DNA of 64,000 nt from Ciborinia camelliae. Its lineage: Eukaryota; Ascomycota; Leotiomycetes; Helotiales; Sclerotiniaceae. Below are positions 22,695 to 33,104 of the stretch, in pieces (position 1 is the first letter of the stretch; the number at the start of each line of letters is the position of its first letter). The position numbers and the translations under genes were made by a program. The notes beneath the pieces are model-generated. The model made no database searches, was not told the origin of the DNA, and was given only the letters and a program-made list of their open reading frames with translations. The DNA lies in NCBI GenBank assembly GCA_025890175.1, contig JANPYM010000005.1:30303-94302 (forward strand), in the 5' to 3' direction.

Positions 22695-24190
22695 ATTACT
22701 AGGTATATATAGAAATAGAGATGTTGGAATCTTGTGATGAAAGGGTTGTGAAGGAGAGGAGAGATTTTGATTTAGGAAAAGTTGATCTAGTAAGGCTGTG
22801 ATTCAGCCTTGGGATTGGGATTGAGAATCGTGGGTGGGATTGTGGCGCATCAATTATTGGGCAAGATCAAGCTTGTGTGGCTTGGCATCACGAAATGCCA
22901 TCAGGTTGAAGGGCTCTTTCTTTTTTGGCTAGAGACTTCCAGTTCATTCATACTTCATACTATATATATCGTAATGATTGTTCGAGCTCGAGCAACATTC
23001 GATTCGAGATTCTATCTTCGAAGTCCAATTCGTTTAAATTCACAGTACCCAACCTCCATCTAAGTTGACCCCAAAATATCAAAATATCTGACTTACAACC
23101 CATAACCCATAACCTCATCAAGATACACAATCCCAAAATCAAAACTCTAGGTAAGTGTAAGTCGTTCCTTCATCATCCCTCAGATCAAACCAATACCAAG
23201 GTAAGAATCCTTCATATCCACATCCATATCCATATCTTCTCACGCTGAACCATCTTCGAATATCAAAGATATCCCCTCATAGCGATTATACATATCGTTG
23301 ACATCATCCCAATCATGAAGATGGTCAAACAAAGCAACAAGTCTTTTTTTACGATTCCAATAATGCTTGGATCCATTACACTCCCTCCAGATGTTGAAAA
23401 AGCCCAAAGACTAGTCGTTCACGGTCGAGTTCAAATTTGTCAATCCAAATTAGTTCACTTTGTCTCTCCTCCCTTTCTTTGCCCGAAAACGCTGCTATAC
23501 AGTTCAAGAAATTAAAATCGATATTGATGAATTTCCAATTCTGACCATGAAAGCTGTCATATTCAAAATTACTTTTTATCTATTCCGGATCGGAGAAAGA
23601 AATCATCAGGCTTTCTAGATTGAGACAACTAGCCTCTATAGCATGAAATGGCCCCATTTGCATGGGTTCCTCGTTTAATAGTTGATTAAACGTTTCATAG
23701 AAATATCGGTTATCCATCGCCAGATGCTTTACTCGAGCAAGTCCGAAGATATCCAGGTTTTGATATATATACAGTTGCTATTTGTTTTTGTTTTTGTTTG
23801 TCTTCGCAGAGATTTTCTAGATATTAGTGACTTTAGAAATATCTTTTCTCCTCTTCCATTCATCCAATTTCAATAAATCCAATGCCCAAGATGACCAGCC
23901 AGCAAAGTTCACACAACTCTACAAGGTGTTCGGGTTAATTCCACAAGAGCGGAGAGTGGGAACTCCACATGGGGCAAGGCAGATTTTGCTTCAAAGTTCA
24001 AAGTTCAGATATAAACTTCAACTTTCACTCCATTACTTGTGCTTTAGCGCATACATATGTGCGGCATATGCCAGTGAAGTTGAATTCGAGAAGTATATGC
24101 CTTGTATCAGTGTTATAATCTTTTTTCCATTTCCATCTTTTCTTTTCTACTCATAAGTGAACTCTGAAAGTTGATTGGTGCTTTGGTCCT
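22695..24190. other. Intergenic, no gene seen
   Basis: AT-rich sequence with only short, domainless open frames. Confidence 0.5.
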
Positions 24191-24629
24191 AAAGTAAACA
24201 TTGTGAAGATGTGCAACAAAACTTTTTGTTTGAAGCGAAGATGAAGATGAAGATGAAGATGAAGATCACTCTCATGATTCTCATCTTTTCTCTATGGTTG
24301 ATGGATAGATGGGTGTGGTGATTGGTGATTGGTTGGTTTGGAGAAAGTAAACAACATTCAGATGTGCAACAAAAACTTTGAGAAGGGGTTTCTAAATTGA
24401 ATGAGGAAGTGAATGAGGAAGTAAATGATCAAGCGAAAGCTGAAGCTTGGAGATAGGATTGGATACTTAACATAAAGTAAACAATCTTCAGATATGCAAC
24501 AAAAGCAACTTTTTTTTCGCTAAGGTCATGAAGAGTGAATTTTTATATACAGACGGTTTCGGTAGTTGGATATGGAGAGATTGATTGGTGGGCTATCTAA
24601 AGTAAACAAGATTCAGATGTGCAACAAAA
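24191..24629 (-). repeat. Array A: four degenerate copies of a 31-nt element
   Basis: Four copies of AAAGTAAACA(A) plus TTCAGATGTGCAACAAAA lie at 24191-24221, 24344-24375, 24474-24504 and 24599-24629 (periods 153, 130 and 125 nt). Most are preceded by a GATTGG-type block, so the true unit is a degenerate tandem repeat of about 125-150 bp with one well conserved core. The minus-strand reading of the core starts TTTTGTTGCACATCTGAA, which matches array B near 53 kb. No gene overlaps it. Confidence 0.8.
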
Positions 24630-27600
24630 GTGGAGGCTTGAGTTATATTCACTTTGGCGAACCTGATGACAGGAATGCGGGAGAGTGAATATTAAAGATT
24701 GGGGAGAGGGACGGAGGCTAGGGGGCTGGAAGTTGAAATTTCAGACTAACTGGTTGGGTTGGGTTGGGTTGGGTTGGGTTGGGGTAGAGATGCGAAGATG
24801 TGAAGATGTATGATAAATTATAAAAAGTTTGGATGGGGGGATAGGGGTAGGGGTGGAAGTGGAAGTGGAAGGTAGGTGAAGATGAATACATATATGATTT
24901 ACAAAGTAGGAAGAACTGAGCTGAACCAAACTGACCTAACCTAACGTATTGGAGAGTCAAAATACATGATTTTCACTTTGCCATTATTCGAGTATGTGTC
25001 GTTATCGTATCTTGTACATTCATGTTCATATTGCGAGGTTTGGAGAATAAATAAGTAGATAGGTAGGTAGGGAAATAGTATAGAGTACTTAGTAAGTAAG
25101 TACCTACCCAGAGAATTGAGAGAGAATAGTATTACTTTGTCGGTGATCTGTTTGTGGGAATATTTGGTTAATATAATATAATATATCTTTAGGGTATTGA
25201 TATATATGCCGGTTTAATCGGTTGAGATTAGAGAGAAATGGAATCTGAGTCTCCTATCCTGCCTATGAACTCAAGTGTTTTTGGAGAAGATAAGTCGATC
25301 CCGCTGTTTAACAATATAGATATTGAACAGTGTGGTGGGAGAATAAATGGTGTTTCAAGTAAAACTCATTCATGTTCATCTACCTCGATAAATCCTCCAT
25401 GTGATATGGGTTTCTGCTCAATTTATACAATCTCCTCTAACCTCAAAATTGTTAGTCCTGACGGGCTTTGCGATGTGTATACACAATATTCTGCGTCACT
25501 GCGATGTGGGGTGCATTGGATATAGTATATACAGTACAGTCAATTTGTTGACATTTGATGGCCGGGGAGGCTTTGATTGGGACTGGAATTGGGATTTCTC
25601 GAGATTAGCTAACTTATATGTATACAGGTTTTCTGCGAGAGTAACAGCTTGGTAGATGAAGACTTCAACTTGAGGATATCAATTATATGTATATTAGAAG
25701 GGGTTAATATCTTCTAGATATATTTGTATCACAGAGGGAGAACTGAGAAGAGATGGAATGGTTATATTTTGTCACCCACCTATGTATACACAATCTATGC
25801 CTTACAGAGCAGAGCAGAGCAACGAATAGATAACTTGATATCAAAATCTCACACAAGCAGTTCCGTCCACAAAGCTCGATACCCATGATATTGACTCCAA
25901 TCTCGTGGTAATTTAAACCCGGAGCTTCGAACTCGTAATTCTTAGCTGTATATATATATAGGTATATATAGACCCCCTAGTTCTAAATTTATCCGGTCTG
26001 AATTTTGAAAAGATCTTAGGAATGAGGATGGAACGCAAGAATTGGATGCAGAAAGTATAATATAACTTTGGGGATAGGAAGGATCGTGGGTACGAGAATT
26101 TACTTATTTTTGACCCATGGGTAGGGTACTACTTTATTGTCTGTAGACTAAGGGAGCAAGATGAATCGTTTTTTAATCATCTGAACTTCTATCCGAATTT
26201 TTGATCAGGAGAAGCGAGACAGTGACGAAGTAAGATTGATAGATAATAAAGTCATTTTGCCAACAACACTACAAACGAAACGTAAATTTGGCAGTTTTGC
26301 AGCCGTCATTTGTTTCTTTATTCGTTTATTCGTTTATGTGAGAAATGTCGGTGGATCTATTCTTTTGAATATGCCAGTATGGGAGTTCTTGACAAAACGT
26401 TCACTTTCTTATCGCGGTGTTGGGGAAAGAATTGCAAGGATCATAAGTGGTATATATACTTCTAGATACTCTTGGGGTTTCAAATTGGGTTGGATGGCAT
26501 CTTTCACTCGTGGGGCTATTATTCGCTGGAATCAGTGGGATGGGAATAGATGCTCAGGTTTAGGTGTTGAGAGTGGGATGGATGATATGATTTGATATTG
26601 GAAGGGGAAGAGGTTTCCAGTCGGACCCGGGGTGGGGTGATCATGGATATTGTGCATGGAATGGCTCTTAGATTTTAAGTGAATTGAGAGAAGAGGGGAA
26701 GATGAAAGGAAGAGGGAATGGTTTGCAGTAGTTAGTATACGATGTCTCGTGGGGATTATCACTCTCCTGATATATAAATGCCCTGCAATACTTTATGATT
26801 ACTTCATGTTTGCAAAATTACCAACCCTTGGTTTTCCATATGGGATGCTACTGTAGAGTTTCCAGTGCCAGGTATTAATTTATCATACGTAAGCGACTCG
26901 TGGATATTTTGTTCTAATGCGTGGTCAATCTTTCAGTGTCTTCTTTCTGCCGCATATTATACTGTAATGGAAATATTAAATGATAGTCCCAATATGATTG
27001 ACGGTCATTATACATTCTATAACTATTATTAATCATTATATTATTGTGTATTAAGCTAAGTTCTATGGAATCAGGGATTTTATAGAACTTAGCTTGATGA
27101 CTAAGTTAGTGTATATAGAACTACTTTATATCAACAACTATCAACAAAAAATTATCATGGAAAACTATCATTGTCAAGATTGGCATTTTATCTTTATCTC
27201 ACGTTTAGAAAGCATAAACTAAGAGAGAGCGGGGTAAGGGGGGAAGAATTGGGCAAGTCTACTGCTTACTCATCCCTTTCGGACACAACGAAACTGCCGA
27301 GATGACTTATTGAGCGCTGAGTTTCTGAAAATCTACTAACAGAATATCACTGAGGTAGTTGGATATCTTTATATGTGAGGAAAGTTACTTGCGCTTTCTT
27401 ATTCACTGGGGAATTGGTATATATGTGGATGGCTTGGTGATGTGATGTGATAGGTCTTGCATAGCTCGGGGATTGCATGGACTTGGAACCATCTCATGGG
27501 TTATCAATCATAGAAATCTGAGATGGTCCATATGCTTGCAATGAAGTGAATACTAATCATGAGTTCCAACCTCCTAAATGCTTCTCTTCATAGACATTTA

Positions 27601-28236
27601 AAGCAGACTCGATACAGGTCAAAATCTCCAAACAAGACATCCTGAGAGTCGCGGCTGAGTTAAAAGTGTCAGTCATGCATATTCTCATACTGAGACAGCT
27701 ACACATATGTTTTTCGCATCTAGTATCTAGAGTCTGGAAGAAAGATATCATCTTCTCAACATGGTCCAGAATTAACTATCAGACAAGTTTTATTGTCACT
27801 AATCATTTTCCGCTGTCAGAAATAAAAACTTTAGAAGATCTTTGAATTCAGAAGGATAGGGATATACTAATCAGATGGAGTTGCTTAATTTTATTCAGAT
27901 ATCTAGCAAAATCCATTCGAAATAGCGGTGCAAGTCCTGCGTCTTACTGTGTTGGCAATCTCATTTTAATTGATTTATCGTTATACTTGAATAGAAAGGA
28001 GAACTCTTATATAGAGATCTTGGATAAAAAGAACTTACTTCGTCTCCGAGCTTAGTCTCCCCGCTTGGTATATCAATCATTGACCCGTGAGGTGAATTAC
28101 ACCTTGATAATAAATGAAGAAAGTCCTATTTAAAGACTCGAAGCTGCGTTTTCTTTTCGGGCTCAGCACCACAAAGGGAACACTTCTTCGACAGAAAAAA
28201 GGAGAGAATGAAGAAAGAAACGCGACCTTAATCTAG
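24630..28236. other. Gene-poor AT-rich region
   Basis: Contains (GGTTG)n at about 24750-24781 and many short open frames without recognisable domains. The longest (25238-25525 +, 95 residues with several cysteines; 26236-26595 +, 119 residues) have no signal peptide or motif that would support a gene call. Confidence 0.5.
27053..27095. repeat. Perfect 14-bp inverted repeat (hairpin)
   Basis: AAGCTAAGTTCTAT at 27053-27066 and its exact reverse complement at 27082-27095 surround a 15-nt loop. The following segment 27105-27137 matches 45022-45053 at 29 of 33 positions, so this may be the end of a decayed mobile element. Confidence 0.6.
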
Positions 28237-29145
28237 TTATTTGCGATCGGCTTGATGCTCTAGACAGAACATAATTTTAAGGGGGTTTTTATATACAGAT
28301 CGAATCGATCTGTAGATTTGATCTGTATATTGACAGCAAAAACCAGCATAGATATCAAAAAGAAGAATTGCCATCCCGACTTCTTCAACTGTGAGTGGAA
28401 AAAATATACTTAACGCTGTCGTTGAAAACACCCCACTGGGTAGCGTTTTATCCATCCAACAGCTTTCCGCCACGGGAAATTTGTGTCGATCGAAAATATT
28501 CGATGATCCCCAAGATGTCTCAAGTGCAGACCAACCTTAAGATGTAGCAGAAGCTATTACAGCGAGATTCTTGACAAGCCTCTCATGATTGTACGATATG
28601 TAGGTCTTGATCATGCTCAGGTGGCCCAGACAAAGTTTAAATAGAGAGCCCAGGAAGAGTTCGAGATATGATTCACTCAAGTTTGTAGGAAGACTAATCC
28701 GCAAATGAATAAATTCCAGATAATGGATAGCTGAGCATCCAGAGTTGAGGGGTAATATCATCAAGTGGTGAGTAGAATAGGCCAGTGCAAGAATTGTGCA
28801 CGGTGGGTTATTTAAGAACTCTGTATTTGAGTAGTAGAAGAAACGATAAGCTGTTTATGATCCCGAACGAACCAAGCCATTTACGTCGCCAGAAACAGTG
28901 GACAAGGAGATAATCGAAGCGCCCTGGATGGCTTTATACTTAGGATATGGGGTATGGTATTCGGGGATAGATTTCCAAGAGATTGTATGAGAACTTGGTG
29001 AAAAAAATGTGACTGGATGAAGATTACGGTGATGGTGACAAGGTATAGATAGTGATAGTGATGAACTGGAGGATGGCAAGAGACGAGACACCGTCTCTAG
29101 AAAATATCTCGTCTCATCGTTAAATACCCCCGTAAGTGACAACAA
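28237..29145 (-). pseudogene. Decayed coding region of unknown identity
   Basis: One minus-strand frame stays open for about 303 codons except for two TAA codons (28855-28857 and 28537-28539), where roughly fifteen stops would be expected by chance. Translated segments include LEFIHLRISLPTNLSESYLE and a Ser-rich stretch near the 5' end; no family was recognised. No convincing introns remove the two stops. It could be a recently decayed gene or, less likely, a chance open stretch. Confidence 0.35.
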
Positions 29146-29785
29146 TCAAACATATAGTTATTTATTATCTCATCGAGCTCATGAGAAAGATTCTGGGCCC
29201 GGTAGAATCAAAGTGGATATTTTAGCTCACTGCGATCTTTCGTGGAACGAAGCAACCCATCGTCTCTAGGACTTGATCGATTTTCCGAGCTTTTGAGATT
29301 TTGTCCTCCGATACATCGTACCACCTTAAATAGCTGGAGTGTCTAACTTGAAACCAAATGACTGAAGAAGTAATTAGGGTGACCGGGGTATTGAGCAATA
29401 AGTGAATGAACTAAAAAAACGTCTTGGTTTCAAGTGATAATAGGAAGGTAGAAGTGACGAGCTAGCTCTATCCAATTATATTCAATCCTCCTATATAGTG
29501 AATGTTATGTTAAGAATTAAATTCAACTCATTGAGACGACCACGGGGGTTCTTTTCCGCCCCTTAGCGGTCCATAGGAAGGAGCTCAAAAACTAAAAGCG
29601 CCACTATAAGAACTTCGGACTTCTCCGCTGGGTGTTGCTCAAGTAGGTAGGTTACCGAGCCAGCTGGAACATTCCCCTGCCAGTGTAGTTTTCGATTACG
29701 CATAGGTGTCGTAAGCTCCTCGATTTACCATTCTTCAGAGTAGAAAAGTTAACATAGTCGTCGGGTCGGAGCTCTGATAGATTTT

Positions 29786-29983
29786 TTATTGTCGTTTTCG
29801 GTAAAGAATAACGATCATTATAACAATGACGGTGAGAATGATGCGGCGAGAATGATGAAATTCCGAAAAAGGTCCCTTGGCCACAGATGGGAAACTTGGA
29901 GTATCTGATCCATAGAATCCATATGCATTGCAACTCATCTCTGCTACTTTCGTTCTCCCCCAATCTACAATTGTATCTTTCAT
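29786..29983 (-). CDS. Candidate 65-residue tail-anchored protein
   Basis: From ATG 29983 the frame codes 65 residues ending in a hydrophobic helix (IILTVIVIMIVILY) followed by RKRQ, the layout of a single-pass C-terminally anchored membrane protein. An upstream TTGAACAG could be an intron acceptor, which would make this the last exon of a longer gene. No homologue is recognised. The evidence is only composition and layout. Confidence 0.22.
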   Translation of the reverse strand: MKDTIVDWGRTKVAEMSCNAYGFYGSDTPSFPSVAKGPFSEFHHSRRIILTVIVIMIVILYRKRQ

Positions 29984-30264
29984 GGCCCCTCGATGATGGA
30001 TGTAGCGCAAACCTGTTCAAGAAACCGAGGAATTATATAGCTCCATAATGAATCAGAAAGCAAGAGTGAGTAATTTAGAGGACTTTTGTACATTTGAAAT
30101 AATAATTCAATATTGAGGGGTTAGAGGGTGACTTGATCAGTGAGTGCATAAGTGAATGAGATTCCGTGGAGAATGGGGGGCTTCTTATTTAAGAGCGATC
30201 TTTGTTGATACTGTGAACTTGATGATGATGAATGTGATTATGGGACCGCCCATTCATCACCTAA

Positions 30265-30581
30265 TCATTTAGGGTATGTGCCTTGAGCTTTCAACTCACT
30301 GCTGCTCCAGATTTTCATCTGCCTGATGGAACGTGGCGAGTTCATTGACTCGGACTTAGTTGGTCTGGTCATTGTAGTTTCTTTAAAGTTTCTAGAGATG
30401 AATTATATATAATAGTTGGGAGAAGAGTACTGGAATTATGATTAGGTATATAAAATAACAATGAGATGGGATGCCGTGTCACGTACCTATTCAACGCACA
30501 ATCAACATACATACTCCTCTCATCAAAAACTGTAGAAATAAGACGAAAAGCAATCCAATCATCATCCGATAAAACTTCCAT
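30265..30581 (-). CDS. Candidate small two-exon gene, function unknown
   Basis: Exon 30581-30487 starts with MEVLSDDDWIAFRLISTVFD and ends at a GTACGT donor. An acceptor CTCTAG leads into exon 30391-30265, open to a TGA, for 73 residues in total with phases that match (intron 95 nt). The first exon looks protein-like (acidic, amphipathic), the second is basic. No domain is recognised and no branch point is obvious, so this remains a weak candidate. Confidence 0.28.
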
Positions 30582-32396
30582 CTTATAATAACAAATGACA
30601 ATAATTAAAGAAATCAACAATCAAAAAGATCAACCATATATTCTCATCCCAAGAACAAAACCCCTGGAACAAAAACAAAACCTTCAAATCCCTTACCCCA
30701 AAGCGATTGAAAGGAGAGGTAACTCAACCATCCATATCATATCTTACTTTCAACAACCATTAATAAGCCTCTCCAGCCCAAACTCATCATGCAAGGCCCA
30801 AATCTTGTGTTACCCTCGCGGATATCCTTTGAAGATTAGAGGTGATAGATCTTTAAATAGACTCCTAGTTACTCCAGGTATCTTTGGAAAATGGTTGGGA
30901 TGAGGACGCTGTATTTTCTGTGCTCCTTTATTCACTCCCCTTTTACCCATTCACCCATCCTGCATCAACTCTCATTCCCTCGCATCCCTCACCATCACTA
31001 TGAATGATGCAGGTGAGGTGAGTTGAGGTGAATAGAAATCAAGAATAGAATATTCTATTCAAATCAAACATCCTTGATTCACACCCTTTCGAACTTTCGA
31101 ACTTGCGAACTTGCGAACTAGAGATATAAAACCTCACCTGAAATCTTCACCCGCCTATTCACCCCTTTCGCCCCTTCTAACTACATCCAAATCCAAATCC
31201 GCATACATAACATAACATAACAACTCAATATTCTAAGACTAAACTCCAAATCCAAATCTCTAACCCCTTTCCCATTTCCATTTCCATTTCCATTTCCATT
31301 TCTATTTCCAATTCCAATTTCTATTTTACAACTTTAACATATAATATATATAATAAAGAATAAAGAATAAAACTCCTTTCGTTTCCCATCCCTTATACTC
31401 AATACAATCTTCTTTTTTTTTTTTTTTTTTTTTTTGGAAAAACATAGCTATCATAGGTAGGTTCACTCTACATAGGTAGATAGGTACTTATATGTATAAT
31501 GAAAAAAATATTCAAATTTAAATAGTATGGGCTGTAGAGCAAGTTGGGAGTTGGGAGTTGGGAGATGGAGAAATAGAAATATGGAGAAATAGAAAGATGG
31601 GGAGATGGAGAGTTGGGGAGAGAAAATAGAAATGAAAAAAATATATATGATATAAACCCTTGCAGCAACTCAACTCAACTCAATTTTACATACCTACCTA
31701 CCCACCTTACCCATCTACCTTACCTACCTAGGTACCTTACCCACCTACTTACCTTACCTATGCAAAACAAATATACAATATACAATATACAAATATACAA
31801 TCCATATAAATCTTAAAAACAGCACAGAAACAAAGAAACCCAGAAACCCAGAAACAACCCGGGGAATATAGATTCTTTTCATTCTTTTTATTCGATTATC
31901 AATCAATCTATCACAATAACAATCACAATCACAATCACGATCAGGAAGCCCAGCCCAGCCTAGCCCAGCCTAGCTATAACCTCATCTCATCTCATCTCAT
32001 CTGATCTTGTGGTATAGATAAATGGATTGAATTGAATTGAATTGAATTGAACTGAATGAGATAGCACAGGAGAGTAGAGTAGAGTTGTGAAAGAAAGAAG
32101 AAAAGAAAGAAAGAGAGAAAGAGGTAGGTAGGTAGGTAACCCTCTCCGCCCTCCCACCCCCCCACCCCGAAAAAAAGAGAAAATATCCATTCCGTGATTC
32201 CTTACAAGAAATTGACCGGGGGCTAATGAAGGGAATGTTGACGTTAACGTTAACGTTAAAACGTTAAAAAGCTAGCTTGAGTTAGGTAGGTAGGTAGGTA
32301 GGTAGGTATCCATCAGCATTCCAACATCTCGGGCCCTTCGCACCGTCATCCCATCCCAACCCATCCCAACCCACCCACCAGAAAGCCCTCCCGCAC
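30582..32396. other. Intergenic with simple repeats
   Basis: Contains (CCATTT)n at about 31268-31325, a 23-T tract at 31413-31435, (ACCT)n runs at about 31690-31755, overlapping GTTAAC palindromes at about 32237-32270 and (TAGG)n at 32283-32308. No gene seen. The 29146-29785 and 29984-30264 intervals are likewise without a recognised gene. Confidence 0.6.
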
Positions 32397-33104
32397 CTAA
32401 TTCCTAAAACTCCCCTTAAAAACCCTCTCGAAGCAATTCTCCGCATCCCCCTCATTCCACCTCACCGTAGGTTTCAAGCCCGCAAACTTCCACACGCCAT
32501 CGACCTTGCGATAATGATGTTCATTAGTCGCATGACTATGGCCCTTCAACCGCACGACATTCAAATCCGGACTCTCATAGACCTGGTGCGCGGCCCGCAG
32601 CTGATGATACCCGATGACGTGAGTGTCGGAGATTTTTTCCCAGCGCGATGCCCCGAGGAGATGTTGCGTCTTGACGCAGGGATCGCCCAGGAAATCCGGC
32701 GATTGGATCATCGTCATGAATTCCGCCGCCGGCATCGAGTCCCATCGCTCTTTGCCGATCGTCGTGTAGTCCACGAGGAGCGTGGGCGCGATGATGGATT
32801 CGAGTCGCTTCCAGTCCTGGGAGCGGGTTAGGGTGTGCGGGGGGNNNNNNNNNNGGGTGTGCGGGGGGCGATGAATTGGTGGGGGGGGGGTTTATTTACC
32901 TTGGCGTCGTAGCTGTCGCCCCAATTGAATACGCATTCGGTGAGGTCGAGATAGTCTATCATATAGATCATCTCATTAGCATGATTCGACGGCAATAACC
33001 AAGAGCAATAACCAAGAGCAATAACCCGAAGGAAGTCCGGAAGTAAAGTAAAGCAAGACGAAAGTTCAATTCTTACCCTCGAATGAAATCTTTCCTTTAG
33101 CCAT
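32397..33104 (-). CDS. SCD1: Scytalone dehydratase (DHN-melanin pathway)
   Basis: Three exons (33104-33077, 32955-32900, 32816-32397) encode 167 residues, close to the 172 of the Magnaporthe oryzae enzyme. The enzyme dehydrates scytalone to 1,3,8-trihydroxynaphthalene and vermelone to 1,8-dihydroxynaphthalene. Using the M. oryzae active site as recalled, the counterparts are Tyr25 and Asp26 (in DSYDAKDW), Tyr45 (VDY), His80 (KTQH), His105 (AAHQ) and Asn126; the position of Ser129 is Ala124 here. The GVWKFAGLKP signature is intact. Intron 1 is 121 nt. Intron 2 contains a 10-N gap, but both splice sites are present and in phase. The gene is divergent from the reductase at 35420-36378, the pathway partner. 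Confidence 0.93.
32845..32854. other. Assembly gap (10 N) inside intron 2 of SCD1
   Basis: Flanked on both sides by the same GGGTGTGCGGGGGG sequence, which suggests an unresolved or duplicated join in a G-rich intron. Exons are not affected. Confidence 0.95.

Noticed and set aside
26236..26595. 119-codon + strand frame
   Set aside because: No recognisable motif and poor composition; kept only as part of the gene-poor region.
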